Numbered from the stretch's first letter, positions 17,946 to 27,583 are shown. The stretch is DNA of 64,000 nucleotides from Catenovulum sp. 2E275 (GCF_025515275.1 NZ_JAOPFU010000015.1:24412-88411); one strand, 5' to 3'. Numbers and translations are program-made. Notes: generated by a model not told the origin, from the letters alone.

Positions 17946-19370
17946 ATGAGGCCACAAAACTGGGATCGTCTGTTTTACAACTTGTCTTTTACCCACGCTG
18001 TTATTTTATATTCTGAGCCTAAAGACCCGCTAATTCGTTACTTAAGTGATATTCAGGATGAGTTTTGCTTAAGTTACATTCCAAGCCTAACTGGCTTATC
18101 TGACGATAAAATTATTCAAACGATTGCTAAACAGTTATTTTCTCAACCTGTTGGTTTGGGTCAGAGTGATTTAAAATTTTTATTAGATCAGTTTGATAAT
18201 AATGATATTTGTTATGTTGTTGCCATTCAGGGGTTACCAAGCGACTCAGTTATTAATCAGTTATTACAGGCGATGCGATATTTAGCTGGTCGGTTTAATG
18301 TTATTTTTGAAATAACCCCAGCGCAGGGCGATAAATTTATTAATGATTATCCCAGCCAAACAGTAAGTTTAATTGGCTCAGGCCAAGCTGAGACTAATGC
18401 TAAAGATAATCGTGCGAAAAGTAATAACGCTAAAGATAAAAAAACAGTTACAAATACATTAGCAAAAACAAAAAGCAATAAAGCTGACGAGAAAACAAAA
18501 TCAACTCAGAAAAAAACGGGTTTATATGTTGGTTTAGGGGGAATTTTAATTCTGTTTTGTGGTGCACTTTTTTGGTTATTAAACAAAGCAGAAACAAAAG
18601 ACCAAGCCAATGCCAAAGCTGAAATTCAGCCCTCATCTCAAGCAGAACAAGTGGATAACCCATCAATTCCGCAACAAAATGCCGGCACTGCAAAACAACA
18701 AATTGATGCCATTGAAAATAAAGCGATTATTCAAGAAAACATGGATTTTGTTGATAAAGCAACGGCTGAAAAAGATATGACAGCGGCTGAATTTTTTGCC
18801 CGCCAAGCAAAAAATCAAACAAGTGAAAAGGCTGACAAAATACAGAGTGACGCTAACGGACAAAGTGTGACAGAAGCTGGCGATGCTGATGATAAAACGG
18901 CGGATAACCTAGTTAGTGGCTCTAACTCTGATTCTGAATTAACTCAAACAGATAAACCGGAACAAGTTCAGTCTGAACACAGCGAAACCAATCATCAGGC
19001 GAATGGAAATCAAGCAAACGAACCTGAGTTAGCTGAATCTGCGCTAAATCAAGATGAAACCCAAGCCGATTCCGGCTATTATGATAACCTTTGGTTTAAG
19101 GCTCAAAAAGCCGATGCTTATGTAATCCAACTCACCTTGGTTAGTTCACAAAAAGTATTGGATGAGTATCTAGCTTCATTAAAAACAACTGAAAAATTAA
19201 ACATATATATGAGTGAAAAATACTTTGGGGTAACTTACGGTATTTATGCTACTCAGCAGCAGGCAATTAAAGCGATTACACAATTACCCGAAGAATTAAC
19301 TCGCGAAGGGGCTTTTGCTAAATCTGTTGCAGCAATACAAAAACTAATTTCTGACAAGACTGAATTTTGA
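17946..19370 (+). CDS. damX: DamX-like SPOR-domain cell-division protein
   Basis: A 474-residue bitopic membrane protein. Residues 1-150 are cytoplasmic. A low-complexity lysine-rich stretch then precedes one membrane helix at about 193-214 (GLYVGLGGILILFCGALFW). A long Asp/Glu/Gln/Ala-rich periplasmic linker (about 215-375) leads to a C-terminal SPOR domain (about 385-460, DAYVIQLTLVSS to TYGIYATQQQAIKAI), which binds denuded peptidoglycan at the septum. Position between aroB and dam supports the name. The linker is poorly conserved in the family, so identity rests on the SPOR domain and synteny. Its TGA overlaps the TTG start of dam. Confidence 0.88.
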   Translation: MRPQNWDRLFYNLSFTHAVILYSEPKDPLIRYLSDIQDEFCLSYIPSLTGLSDDKIIQTIAKQLFSQPVGLGQSDLKFLLDQFDNNDICYVVAIQGLPSDSVINQLLQAMRYLAGRFNVIFEITPAQGDKFINDYPSQTVSLIGSGQAETNAKDNRAKSNNAKDKKTVTNTLAKTKSNKADEKTKSTQKKTGLYVGLGGILILFCGALFWLLNKAETKDQANAKAEIQPSSQAEQVDNPSIPQQNAGTAKQQIDAIENKAIIQENMDFVDKATAEKDMTAAEFFARQAKNQTSEKADKIQSDANGQSVTEAGDADDKTADNLVSGSNSDSELTQTDKPEQVQSEHSETNHQANGNQANEPELAESALNQDETQADSGYYDNLWFKAQKADAYVIQLTLVSSQKVLDEYLASLKTTEKLNIYMSEKYFGVTYGIYATQQQAIKAITQLPEELTREGAFAKSVAAIQKLISDKTEF

Positions 19371-20209
19371 AAAAAACACGAGCATTTTTAAAATGGGCCG
19401 GTGGTAAATATTCACTGGTTGAATCTATTGTTGATTTGTTACCAAAACGCGGTACAACTTTAGTTGAGCCTTTTGTTGGTGCTGGCTCAGTGTTTTTAAA
19501 CAGCAATTTTAAAAACTATATTTTAAATGATATTAACCCAGATCTGATTGCATTATACAAACACCTTAAAGCAACGCCTGAGCAGTTTATTTTTGATTGT
19601 AAAAATATGTATCAAGAAAAATATAATCAGGCAGATGCTTATTACCAGCTCAGAACTGAGTTTAATCAGGAAACAGATAGCTATCGTCGCTCAGTTTTAT
19701 TTACTTATTTAAACCGTCATGGTTATAACGGTTTATGTCGTTATAACAATTCAGGTTTTTATAATGTGCCATTTGGAAAATACGTAAAGCCGTATTTTCC
19801 TGAACATGAAATGTACTTTTTTGCCCGCAAAGCCCAGCAAGCTGAATTTACACTATTAGACTTTGAAACTTGTATGCGGCAAGCCCCTAAAGGGAGCGCT
19901 ATTTATTGTGATCCGCCGTATATTAGCTTGAGCGAAACCGCTAACTTTACTCAATATGCTAAATCTGGCTTTAATATTCATGATCAAAAACGTTTAGCTG
20001 ATATTGCCCATGAATTATCCAGCACAGGTAAAAATACGGTATTAATTAGCAATCATGATACACCGGTGAGCCGTCATTTATATTTACCGGCAAAAATTCA
20101 AACTAAAAAAGTATCCAGAGTGATTAGCCAAAATGCAGGCACCAGAAAAGCCGTTAATGAAGTTTTAGCTTTATATAAAGTGAATAAACTAAAGCAACCT
20201 GTGGTTTAA
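19367..20209 (+). CDS. dam: DNA adenine methyltransferase (GATC-specific)
   Basis: A 280-residue N6-adenine methyltransferase. The AdoMet motif FVGAGSVF (residues about 36-43) and the catalytic DPPY motif (CDPPYISLS) are intact, and the opening KWAGGKY is the family hallmark. Dam methylates GATC for mismatch-repair strand choice and replication timing. The start is TTG at 19367, which gives MKKTRAFLKWAGGKY, aligning with the remembered E. coli N-terminus MKKNRAFLKWAGGKY. There is no in-frame ATG before the KWAGGKY motif. The TTG shares TTGA with the damX stop, so translation probably depends on coupling, which may keep Dam low. It converges with the DUF2970 gene, sharing four stop-codon bases. 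Confidence 0.96.
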   Translation: MKKTRAFLKWAGGKYSLVESIVDLLPKRGTTLVEPFVGAGSVFLNSNFKNYILNDINPDLIALYKHLKATPEQFIFDCKNMYQEKYNQADAYYQLRTEFNQETDSYRRSVLFTYLNRHGYNGLCRYNNSGFYNVPFGKYVKPYFPEHEMYFFARKAQQAEFTLLDFETCMRQAPKGSAIYCDPPYISLSETANFTQYAKSGFNIHDQKRLADIAHELSSTGKNTVLISNHDTPVSRHLYLPAKIQTKKVSRVISQNAGTRKAVNEVLALYKVNKLKQPVV

Positions 20210-20409
20210 ACCGAGGTTAAATAAACCGCCAGTTTCACCAGCATAATTAGCCCCAAAATAAATATCATTAATAAAATAATGCCAGTTAGGATAAAACCTA
20301 TGGCAGATTTTTGCTTAAAATCTTTTTCTCGGTTGGCATGGCTTTGTACACCAATTAATGCGGCCAGTGCAGATAATAGGTATTGGAGTTTATTGGATAA
20401 GCGGCTCAA
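20206..20409 (-). CDS. Small membrane protein, DUF2970 family
   Basis: A 67-residue protein with a charged N-terminal half (LSALAALIGVQSHANREKDFKQ) and one membrane helix at about 38-62 (AIGFILTGIILLMIFILGLIMLV). This matches the DUF2970 pattern of a short soluble motif followed by one helix. The function is unknown. The stop overlaps the dam stop on the opposite strand. The gene lies just downstream of the terminator of the porin gene, so it is probably transcribed separately. Confidence 0.8.
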   Translation of the reverse strand: MSRLSNKLQYLLSALAALIGVQSHANREKDFKQKSAIGFILTGIILLMIFILGLIMLVKLAVYLTSV

Positions 20410-20458
20410 ATCAATTCCAAAATAAGTTTATTTGTTTTGAGTTTAGCTTAAACAAAAA

Positions 20459-20477
20459 AGCCCGCAAAAAGCGGGCT
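20459..20477 (-). terminator. Rho-independent terminator of the TorF-family porin gene
   Basis: Arms AGCCCGC (20459-20465) and GCGGGCT (20471-20477) form a perfect 7-bp G+C-rich stem with a 5-base loop. Read on the minus strand it is followed by a run of six T. It lies 25 bases past the porin stop codon. Confidence 0.9.
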
Positions 20478-20502
20478 AAAATTAGAGAAGATAATTTTAT
20501 TA

Positions 20503-21156
20503 TTATAAATCGAAGTCGATTGCGTAAGAAACGTAAGCTTCTAAACCTTGGCCGTCACGATCTGTTTCGATTAAACCAAATGTGAAACCATCTTTAGATA
20601 AAGATGCACCAATATCTACACCTTCAACAGCAAAATCACCATCGTAAGAACCAATATGGAAAGCTGCTTCTAAACCTTCTGAAACTTCAAATGCATAATC
20701 AGCAGAAACATAAGTTGAGTCACCAAAGTCATACTCGCTAGCTTCTGTATTTGCTAATACTGCTAAACCTAAAGTTAATGCACCAAAAGTTACGCTACCA
20801 TATACTTCACCAAAATCAGCCGCTTGGCCTGCATTGGCATAGTTAAAATATACATAACCTACGTCATAGCTTAGGCTTTCAGTTTCACCGCTAAAACCTA
20901 AATATAAATCTGTTTCAGTATCACCTGAACCAAAGTTTACATTTGATACCCAAGTACCAGCATAAAAACCAGATGCTGCTGCGTAATCAATACCACCAGA
21001 AACCGCTGCTTCATCAGCTGCTTGAGTCATACCACGCCAGAAGTAGTTAGATGTTACACCAACGTTTGCTGATAAACCCTCAACTGCCATTGCTGAAGTT
21101 GAAGACATTGCAGATACTGCACCTAAAATTGAAGCCACAAGTAATGTTTTTTTCAT
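20503..21156 (-). CDS. TorF-family putative outer-membrane porin
   Basis: A 217-residue protein with a clear signal peptide (cleavage after SAMA, residue 24), then a beta-rich acidic sequence of alternating aromatic and glycine residues that ends in IDFDL. The segment ANVGVTSNYFWRGMTQ at the mature N-terminus and GGIDYAAASGFYAGTWVSNV are hallmarks of this family (TIGR02001). To my knowledge, members are often encoded with glnK and amtB ammonium-uptake genes in related bacteria. Here the gene stands alone, but its upstream region carries a sigma-54 promoter and NtrC-like sites, consistent with a nitrogen-limitation porin. The substrate is unknown. It is flanked downstream by its own terminator. 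Confidence 0.85.
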   Translation of the reverse strand: MKKTLLVASILGAVSAMSSTSAMAVEGLSANVGVTSNYFWRGMTQAADEAAVSGGIDYAAASGFYAGTWVSNVNFGSGDTETDLYLGFSGETESLSYDVGYVYFNYANAGQAADFGEVYGSVTFGALTLGLAVLANTEASEYDFGDSTYVSADYAFEVSEGLEAAFHIGSYDGDFAVEGVDIGASLSKDGFTFGLIETDRDGQGLEAYVSYAIDFDL

Positions 21157-21211
21157 GCTAGTTCTCCCAATTGGATTTTGTATTTAAAACTTAATGTGCT
21201 GAATCAGTGGT

Positions 21212-21227
21212 AGCAATCACTGTGCCT
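21212..21227 (-). promoter_or_regulatory. Sigma-54 (-24/-12) promoter of the porin gene
   Basis: On the minus strand the sequence AGGCACAGTGATTGCT fits the RpoN consensus TGGCAC-N5-TTGCW, with the invariant GG and GC ten bases apart. The predicted transcription start is near 21201, giving a leader of about 45 bases before the ATG at 21156. Confidence 0.75.
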
Positions 21228-21347
21228 ATTTTAAATATAAGTTTAAAAAATAATTTAAGTCTTTGTTTTTTAAATGGTTAAAATAATAAAAAATATTAAA
21301 ATGGAAAGAGGTAAGGAATATTAAGCCTTATACTAAATTTATCAGCT

Positions 21348-21364
21348 CTAACCAAAACGGTGCG
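21348..21364 (-). promoter_or_regulatory. NtrC-like enhancer site, distal half-consensus
   Basis: Read on the minus strand, CGCACCGTTTTGGTTAG aligns with the NtrC consensus TGCACC-N4-TGGTGCA over its left and central parts, with mismatches at the ends. It is centred about 155 bases upstream of the predicted sigma-54 start. It is the mirror image of the site at 21392-21408. Confidence 0.5.
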
Positions 21365-21391
21365 TAGAAAAATGCAATTGTTATATAATAG

Positions 21392-21408
21392 TGCACTGTT
21401 TTGGTTCA
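21392..21408 (+). promoter_or_regulatory. NtrC-like enhancer site
   Basis: TGCACTGTTTTGGTTCA matches the NtrC operator pattern TGCACT-N4-TGGTGCA with one mismatch. It is centred about 200 bases upstream of the predicted sigma-54 start of the porin, a normal enhancer distance. A further imperfect repeat (21403-21424) overlaps it. Confidence 0.6.
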
Positions 21409-21543
21409 AAGCAATCTTTGCACCATTTTTATGAAATTATTGTAAATTTTTGAGATTTGCTCAGTTTGAAAGCTTGTGTAAAATACCAATAAACAGATGT
21501 GGCTCAAAAGCCGCGAGACTCAAATTAAACAGACAGGTTGAGT

Positions 21544-22218
21544 ATGAATCCTTATTTAATTGCACCTTCAATTTTAGCGGCAGATTTAGCTCGTTTAGGT
21601 GAAGAAGTAGAAAATGTAGTAGCGGCAGGCGCGGATATTGTTCACTTTGATGTGATGGATAATCATTATGTTCCAAATTTAACTTTTGGCCCGGCTATTT
21701 TAGAGGCTTTAATTAAATACGGGATTAAAGCTGAGTTTGATGTGCATTTAATGGTTGAGCCGGTAGATGATTTAATTAATCAATTTGCTGATGCTGGCGC
21801 CAGTTATATTAGTTTCCACCCCGAAGCAAGTCGACACATTGACCGCTCTATTAGTTTAATAAAAGACAGAGGCATTAAGGCCGGTTTAGTATTAAATCCA
21901 GCGACTTCTTTATCTGTATTAGATTATGTATTACCTAAGTTGGATTTTGTTTTATTTATGTCAGTTAATCCGGGCTTTGGCGGGCAGTCGTTTATTCCTT
22001 ATACTTTGGATAAAATTCGCCAGTTAAGAGCCAGAATTGATGAATTAGGTCTAAATACCCGAATTGAAGTAGATGGTGGTGTTAAAACCAATAATATCGC
22101 TGAAGTAGCTGCTGCTGGTGCGGATATGTTTGTCGCTGGTACTGCAATATTTGGTGCAGATGATTATAAAGTTGCAATTGATGAAATGCGCACAGAGCTG
22201 GCTAAAGTGAATTGCTAA
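21544..22218 (+). CDS. rpe: Ribulose-phosphate 3-epimerase
   Basis: A 224-residue TIM-barrel enzyme interconverting ribulose 5-phosphate and xylulose 5-phosphate in the pentose phosphate pathway. Family motifs are IAPSILAAD at the N-terminus, the metal-binding [38 protein letters not shown] and the phosphate-binding VDGGV with AGTAIFG. The ATG at 21544 is chosen over an in-frame TTG two codons earlier because ACAGG at 21533-21537 is correctly spaced. dam and rpe are usually adjacent; here a DUF2970 gene and the porin, both reversed, lie between them. Confidence 0.96.
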   Translation: MNPYLIAPSILAADLARLGEEVENVVAAGADIVHFDVMDNHYVPNLTFGPAILEALIKYGIKAEFDVHLMVEPVDDLINQFADAGASYISFHPEASRHIDRSISLIKDRGIKAGLVLNPATSLSVLDYVLPKLDFVLFMSVNPGFGGQSFIPYTLDKIRQLRARIDELGLNTRIEVDGGVKTNNIAEVAAAGADMFVAGTAIFGADDYKVAIDEMRTELAKVNC

Positions 22219-22266
22219 TTTATACCTAAGCAGTTTAGGTTTAGTTGTAGCAATCAAGATAACATA

Positions 22267-22299
22267 AAAGGCTAAAAGTGATTGTCACTTTTAGCCTTT
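22267..22299 (+). terminator. Strong intrinsic terminator after rpe
   Basis: A perfect 15-bp stem (22267-22281 with 22285-22299; arms begin AAAGGCTAAAAGTGA) with a 3-base loop is followed by TTGTTT. It lies 48 bases after the rpe stop. The symmetry could also serve the opposite strand. Confidence 0.85.
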
Positions 22300-22377
22300 G
22301 TTTAATTTAAATCGCTTTTTTATAGAGATTTAAGCAGTTAAAACTTTATCTTTAACCGCTTAAACACCGAGCTATAT

Positions 22378-22587
22378 TTAACGGCTCAAAATTAACTGCT
22401 CAATCTCAACTCGGGATAAGAAGTTAGCTAAGACCTTAAATTTATTGGTTTTTAGCTTGATTTCGTTTTCTAGTGAGAGATTTTTTCTGAGAACAAGGCG
22501 AATTTGCGTACGTAATAGCTGGCTATTACTAGCGAATTCAACACAGTTATCGGGGAAAATACCCACTAGAAAGCAATTTGTTATCAC
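22378..22587 (-). CDS. Small hypothetical protein coupled to uvrA
   Basis: A 69-residue reading frame that starts at GTG inside the uvrA stop (GTGA overlap, 22584-22587), the arrangement of a translationally coupled gene. The product is mixed hydrophobic and charged ([26 protein letters not shown]) with no membrane helix or motif that I recognise. The overlap and the lack of any other gene in the gap argue for a real gene. The short length and non-ATG start argue for caution. No function is proposed. Confidence 0.45.
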   Translation of the reverse strand: MITNCFLVGIFPDNCVEFASNSQLLRTQIRLVLRKNLSLENEIKLKTNKFKVLANFLSRVEIEQLILSR

Positions 22588-25418
22588 GAGTTGAGGTTGA
22601 CTAACATAGGTTTTAAAAATCTGGCCGTATGTGAGCGTTTTTCTTTGGTAAGATCTTCCGGCGTACCGCTAAATAAAATTTCGCCCCCACCACTGCCACC
22701 TTCAGGGCCTAAATCTACAATCCAATCAGCCGTTTTAATGACATCTAAATTATGTTCAATAATAACCACTGTATTGCCGTGATCTCTTAATCTATGCAAA
22801 ACTGCGAGCAGTTGTTCAATGTCATAAAAATGCAGACCTGTTGTTGGCTCATCCAGAATATATAAAGTTTGGCCTGTATCTCGTTTGGATAATTCCCGCG
22901 CTAGTTTTACCCTTTGAGCCTCACCACCAGAGAGAGTAGTTGCAGCTTGGCCTAAACGAATATAACTTAAACCAACATCCATCAAAGTTTGTAATTTACG
23001 GGCTATTGCTGGTACAGCATCAAAAAATTCACGCGCATCCTCAACTGTCATATCCAGAGTTTCGTGAATATTTTTACCTTTGTATTTTATTTCCAATGTT
23101 TCACGATTATAGCGTTTGCCTTTACACACATCGCAAGGCACATAAACATCTGGTAAAAAGTGCATTTCAACTTTAATTACCCCGTCACCCTGACAAGCTT
23201 CGCAGCGGCCACCTTTTACGTTAAAGCTAAACCGGCCGGGTTTGTAACCTCGTGAGCGGGCTTCTTGGGTTGCTGCAAATAATTCTCGAATCGGGGTAAA
23301 AATACCGGTATAAGTTGCAGGGTTTGATCTTGGAGTACGGCCAATTGGACTTTGATCAATATCAACTACTTTATCCAGATGTTCTAAACCTGTAATGCTT
23401 TTATAAGGCGCAGGTTTATTGGTGCTGGCTTTATTTAGCTGGGTTTGTGCCAAACTAAATAAAGTATCGTTAATTAACGTGGATTTACCTGAACCGGAAA
23501 CTCCAGTAATACACGTCATTAAACCAACCGGAATCGTTAAATCGACATTTTTTAAATTATTACCGGATGCACCTTTTAATTCTATCCATAAATCTTGGTG
23601 TTGATGACGTTGAGCAGGGATCTCAATTGCTCTTTTTCCTGAAAGGTATTTACCAGTGAGTGAGTCTTCACTTTTTAGTATGTCGTCCAGTGTTCCCTGA
23701 GCGACAATTTGACCACCATGCACACCTGCACCTGGGCCTATATCTAAAATATGATCGGCACTGCGGATTGCATCTTCATCGTGCTCAACCACGATAACCG
23801 TGTTACCTAAATCACGCAGATGAGTTAGTGTTTTTAATAATCTTTCGTTATCTCTTTGATGCAGTCCAATTGAAGGCTCGTCTAATACATACATCACGCC
23901 AACTAAGCCTGCACCAATTTGGCTGGCAAGACGAATACGCTGCGCTTCACCGCCCGATAAAGTATCTGCACTACGCGACAGGTTTAAATAATTCAATCCG
24001 ACATTTACTAAAAAGCCAAGCCTGTCATTAATTTCTTTTAAAATTTTGTCGGCGATTTGCGCTTTTTGGCCGGTTAAATTCAACGATTCAAAAAAGGTTT
24101 TGCAAGCTTCAATTGAAAGCTCGGTAATCTGTGGCAGGTTGTTTTCGTTAATAAAAACATGACGTGCTTCTTCACGTAGTCTGGCACCATTACAACTTGG
24201 GCAAGCCTGATTGTTTAAAAATTTTGCCATTTCTTCGCGTACCGAGTTAGATTCGGTTTCGCGGTAGCGGCGTTCCATATTAGTAATAACACCTTCAAAA
24301 GGATGATGACGGGTAATAATGTCACCTCTGTCATTCATGTAATTAAATTCAAGTTCCTGTTTACCTGAGCCATAAAGCACAATGTCTTGAACTTTTTGAT
24401 CTAACGATTGCCACGGAGCACTTAAATCAAACTGATAATGAGTCGCTAATGTTTTTAACATTTGGAAATAATAAAAACTGCGTTTGTCCCAGCCTTTAAT
24501 TGCGCCACCGGATAAACTCAATTCTGGGTTAGTAATGACTCTGTCGGGATCAAAATACTGTTTAATCCCCAAACCATCACAACTCGGGCAAGCGCCAGCT
24601 GGATTATTAAACGAAAATATTCTGGGTTCGACTTCTGTCATGCTGTAGCCACAAGAGGTACAGGAAAAATTAGCAGAAAAAACCAGCTCGTCTTTTTTGG
24701 GATCGTCCATCCAGCCAATAATAGCAATGCCATTGGCCAACTCTAATGCGGTTTCAAATGATTCAGCTAAACGGGTTTGTAGATCTTCGCGAACTTTAAA
24801 TCTATCTACCACTACTTCAATCGTATGTTTTTTATGGAGTTCTAATGTTGGTGGATCGCTTAAATCACAAATTTCGCCATTGACCCGAGCGCGAATAAAC
24901 CCCTGAGCCGCTAAATTTTCAAAAGTTTTTACATGCTCACCTTTACGACCACGAACAATTGGAGCCATAAGCATTAATTTGCTGCCTTCTGGCAAAGCTA
25001 ATACTTGATCAACCATTTGGCTAACAGTTTGTGCGGCCAAAGGTTGTTTATGAGTAGGGCAGCGTGGCTCACCCACACGGGCAAATAAAAGTCTTAGATA
25101 GTCATAAACTTCTGTGATTGTACCAACGGTTGATCTTGGGTTATGAGAGGTAGACTTTTGCTCAATTGAAATCGCCGGAGATAAACCCTCAATATGATCT
25201 ACATCCGGCTTTTCCATTAACGATAAAAACTGGCGGGCGTAGGCAGATAAAGATTCCACATAACGTCTTTGACCTTCTGCATACAAAGTATCAAATGCCA
25301 GTGAAGATTTACCAGAACCGGATAATCCGGTGATCACAATTAATTTTTCTCGTGGCAAGGTGCAGCTTACATTTTTTAAATTATGTGTACGTGCACCACG
25401 AACTTCAATTTTATCCAT
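22584..25418 (-). CDS. uvrA: Excinuclease ABC subunit A
   Basis: A 944-residue dimeric ABC ATPase that finds DNA lesions and loads UvrB in nucleotide excision repair. The ATG at 25418 ([15 protein letters not shown]) matches the family start; a TTG ten codons earlier is not needed. Two ATP sites are intact: Walker [10 protein letters not shown] and GVSGSGKST, signatures [14 protein letters not shown] and [12 protein letters not shown]. Two zinc modules are present (CTSCGYS with [16 protein letters not shown] with CDVCKGKRY). A LexA-type box lies 58 bases upstream. The gene is divergent from the MFS gene. Confidence 0.98.
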   Translation of the reverse strand: MDKIEVRGARTHNLKNVSCTLPREKLIVITGLSGSGKSSLAFDTLYAEGQRRYVESLSAYARQFLSLMEKPDVDHIEGLSPAISIEQKSTSHNPRSTVGTITEVYDYLRLLFARVGEPRCPTHKQPLAAQTVSQMVDQVLALPEGSKLMLMAPIVRGRKGEHVKTFENLAAQGFIRARVNGEICDLSDPPTLELHKKHTIEVVVDRFKVREDLQTRLAESFETALELANGIAIIGWMDDPKKDELVFSANFSCTSCGYSMTEVEPRIFSFNNPAGACPSCDGLGIKQYFDPDRVITNPELSLSGGAIKGWDKRSFYYFQMLKTLATHYQFDLSAPWQSLDQKVQDIVLYGSGKQELEFNYMNDRGDIITRHHPFEGVITNMERRYRETESNSVREEMAKFLNNQACPSCNGARLREEARHVFINENNLPQITELSIEACKTFFESLNLTGQKAQIADKILKEINDRLGFLVNVGLNYLNLSRSADTLSGGEAQRIRLASQIGAGLVGVMYVLDEPSIGLHQRDNERLLKTLTHLRDLGNTVIVVEHDEDAIRSADHILDIGPGAGVHGGQIVAQGTLDDILKSEDSLTGKYLSGKRAIEIPAQRHQHQDLWIELKGASGNNLKNVDLTIPVGLMTCITGVSGSGKSTLINDTLFSLAQTQLNKASTNKPAPYKSITGLEHLDKVVDIDQSPIGRTPRSNPATYTGIFTPIRELFAATQEARSRGYKPGRFSFNVKGGRCEACQGDGVIKVEMHFLPDVYVPCDVCKGKRYNRETLEIKYKGKNIHETLDMTVEDAREFFDAVPAIARKLQTLMDVGLSYIRLGQAATTLSGGEAQRVKLARELSKRDTGQTLYILDEPTTGLHFYDIEQLLAVLHRLRDHGNTVVIIEHNLDVIKTADWIVDLGPEGGSGGGEILFSGTPEDLTKEKRSHTARFLKPMLVNLNS

Positions 25419-25475
25419 ACCTATCCCAATAAAAAATAAAACGTACAATATGTTCGCATAGTTTTACAAAAAAAT

Positions 25476-25491
25476 CTGGTTAATTATACAG
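25476..25491. promoter_or_regulatory. LexA-type SOS box between uvrA and the MFS gene
   Basis: CTGGTTAATTATACAG matches the gammaproteobacterial LexA operator CTGT-N8-ACAG at seven of eight fixed positions, with an A+T-rich core and a following TA. It lies 58 bases upstream of the uvrA ATG and 75 bases upstream of the divergent MFS start. uvrA is a classical SOS gene, which supports the reading. Confidence 0.7.
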
Positions 25492-25565
25492 TACAAAAAC
25501 ATATCACATGATATACTCGGCAACCTGATTTTATTGCAACTGACTTTTCTTTTTAGTATTTCAAT

Positions 25566-26942
25566 ATGTCAAACGGTTTAACTCAACACGAAAAAAAAAT
25601 AGCAGCCATTTTAGCCAGCATTTTTAGCCTGCGTATGCTGGGACTTTTTATGATAATGCCCGTTGTTGCCATTTATGGTCAGCAACTTATTGGTTATTCA
25701 CCTATGTGGGTTGGTATTATTATTGGTGCTTATGGTTTAACTCAGGCGTTGCTGCAAGTGCCAATGGGCTTATTGTCCGACAAAATAGGGCGTAAACCGG
25801 TTATCTTAATTGGCCTCACTTTATTTGCGATTGGTAGCATTGTAGCTGCGGTTTCTGATCATGTTTTTTGGGTTGCAGTCGGTCGATTTTTGCAAGGTAT
25901 GGGCGCAATTGCCAGTGCGGTATTGGCCTTAGCTGCCGATTTAACTCGCGAAGATCAACGCTCAAAAGTTATGGCTATTATTGGTATGTGCATTGGTTTA
26001 TCTTTTGCTGCGGCTATGGTGGTTGGTCCTTTATTAGCGAATAAAATTGGCCTAAGTGGATTATTTGGTTTTACCGCCGTATTAGCTGTGATTGGAATTT
26101 TAGTGGTTGTGACTCTGGTACCAAATTCAGTCACTAAAAACAGTAATCGTGATGCAATTCCGGTTCCGGCTCAGCTTAAACAACTGATTCGCCATCCTCA
26201 GTTGAGAAAACTCAACCTAGGTGTTTTCTTTTTACATACCCAATTAACCTGCTTATTTGTTGTTGTTCCGGGTTTATTAGTTGGCGCAGGCTTTAAATCT
26301 GAGAGCCACTGGATGCTGTACTTTCCGGCACTGTTAATGTCTTTTATTGTACTTGCCCCTATGATGATGTGGTCAATGCGCAATAATAAAGAAGCAGGCA
26401 TGTTCCAAATTTCAATTTGGTTAATGGCGGTTGCTATGCTGGTTATTTATTTATTTGGTCAGTCCAGTGTGGGTTTAATCATAGCGTTAATTGTATTTTT
26501 TGCGGCATTTAACTTTTTAGAAGCAAATCTACCGTCATGGGTGAGCCGTATTGCGCCAGCCGGACAAAAAGGTTCAGCAATGGGCGCTTTTTCAAGTAGC
26601 CAATTTGCAGGCGCTTTTTGTGGTGGTATGCTAGGCGGTGTTCTATTACAACATTTTGGGCAAGTTGGTGTACTATTAGGTGCAGCAAGCCTTGCATTGC
26701 CGTGGTGGTTAATTAGCCGGACATTGGTTTTACCACACAAAACAAAACCCAAAATATTGAATGTATTAGTTAATAGCTCTGCCGATGCAGAAAAAATGGC
26801 ACAACAACTTACTGAAATCCAAGGGATAGAAGAAGCCGTTGTGATTGTTGAAGAGCAATTAGCCTATTTAAAAATATTACCCGCAAAGTTGGATGAAAAA
26901 GCATTAGCTTTTTGGCAAACTCAACATGCAAAACAAATTTAG
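25566..26942 (+). CDS. MFS transporter, YajR-like
   Basis: A 458-residue major facilitator with 12 predicted membrane segments up to about residue 385. The loop 2-3 signature GLLSDKIGRKPVILIG and motif PMGLLSDK are clear, and the first helix contains LRMLGLFMIMPV, typical of the YajR group. A soluble C-terminal domain (about 385-455, ILNVLVNSSADAEKMAQQLTEIQGIEEAVVIVEEQLAYLKI) resembles the YAM domain of YajR. The substrate is unknown; drug or metabolite efflux is inferred from the family. It lies between uvrA and ssb, which are immediate divergent neighbours in E. coli, and its stop is nine bases before ssb. Confidence 0.88.
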   Translation: MSNGLTQHEKKIAAILASIFSLRMLGLFMIMPVVAIYGQQLIGYSPMWVGIIIGAYGLTQALLQVPMGLLSDKIGRKPVILIGLTLFAIGSIVAAVSDHVFWVAVGRFLQGMGAIASAVLALAADLTREDQRSKVMAIIGMCIGLSFAAAMVVGPLLANKIGLSGLFGFTAVLAVIGILVVVTLVPNSVTKNSNRDAIPVPAQLKQLIRHPQLRKLNLGVFFLHTQLTCLFVVVPGLLVGAGFKSESHWMLYFPALLMSFIVLAPMMMWSMRNNKEAGMFQISIWLMAVAMLVIYLFGQSSVGLIIALIVFFAAFNFLEANLPSWVSRIAPAGQKGSAMGAFSSSQFAGAFCGGMLGGVLLQHFGQVGVLLGAASLALPWWLISRTLVLPHKTKPKILNVLVNSSADAEKMAQQLTEIQGIEEAVVIVEEQLAYLKILPAKLDEKALAFWQTQHAKQI

Positions 26943-26951
26943 GAGAATATA

Positions 26952-27545
26952 ATGGCATCGCGTGGCGTAAATAAGGTCATTTTAATTGGTAACTTAGGGC
27001 AAGATCCTGAAATTCGTTACATGCCAAATGGCAATGCAGTAGCAAACTTAACTATTGCAACCTCAGAAAGCTGGAAAGACCGAAATACAGGCCAGTTACA
27101 AGAAAAAACCGAATGGCACAGAGTCGTTATTTTTGGCAAATTAGCTGAAATTGCTGGTGAATATTTACGTAAAGGTTCACAAGTTTATTTTGAAGGTAAA
27201 CTGCAAACCCGTAAATGGCAGGATCAACAAGGTCAAGACAGATACACCACTGAAATCGTGGTTGATATGAATGGTGTCATGCAAATGTTAGATCGCCGTT
27301 CAGATAATCAAGGCGGTGGTTATAGCCAAGGTGCCCCGATGAACCAAGGTGCGCCAATGAATCAGGGTTATCAGCAACCAGCTGCACAACCTCAATATAA
27401 TCAAGCGCCACAACAAGGCGGTGGTTATAATCAAGGCGGTCAACAAGGTGGTTATCAACAACCGGCACAGCAAAATAAACCAGCACCACAAGCTGCTCCA
27501 CCAAGCGAACCTAATTTAGATTTTGATGATGATATTCCGTTCTGA
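26952..27545 (+). CDS. ssb: Single-stranded DNA-binding protein
   Basis: A 197-residue SSB. The OB fold fills residues 1-112 ([53 protein letters not shown]). A Gly/Gln/Pro-rich linker with repeats of MNQGAP and YNQG follows, then the acidic tip DFDDDIPF that recruits repair and replication proteins. AGGAG nine bases upstream supports the ATG. Linker repeats create long spurious reading frames on the other strand. It may be co-transcribed with the MFS gene and so share its LexA-box control. Confidence 0.98.
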   Translation: MASRGVNKVILIGNLGQDPEIRYMPNGNAVANLTIATSESWKDRNTGQLQEKTEWHRVVIFGKLAEIAGEYLRKGSQVYFEGKLQTRKWQDQQGQDRYTTEIVVDMNGVMQMLDRRSDNQGGGYSQGAPMNQGAPMNQGYQQPAAQPQYNQAPQQGGGYNQGGQQGGYQQPAQQNKPAPQAAPPSEPNLDFDDDIPF

Positions 27546-27583
27546 GTTATAACAAAATAGTGAAATGTTGAAAAATAACTGAG

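Noticed and set aside
21350..21406. Large interrupted inverted repeat as a terminator or attachment site
   Set aside because: The 29-base gap and lack of a T tract argue against a terminator. The arms coincide with two NtrC-like operators in opposite orientation.
27277..27504. Overlapping minus-strand frames opposite the ssb linker
   Set aside because: They arise from the Gly/Gln-rich repeats of the SSB linker and have no independent support.
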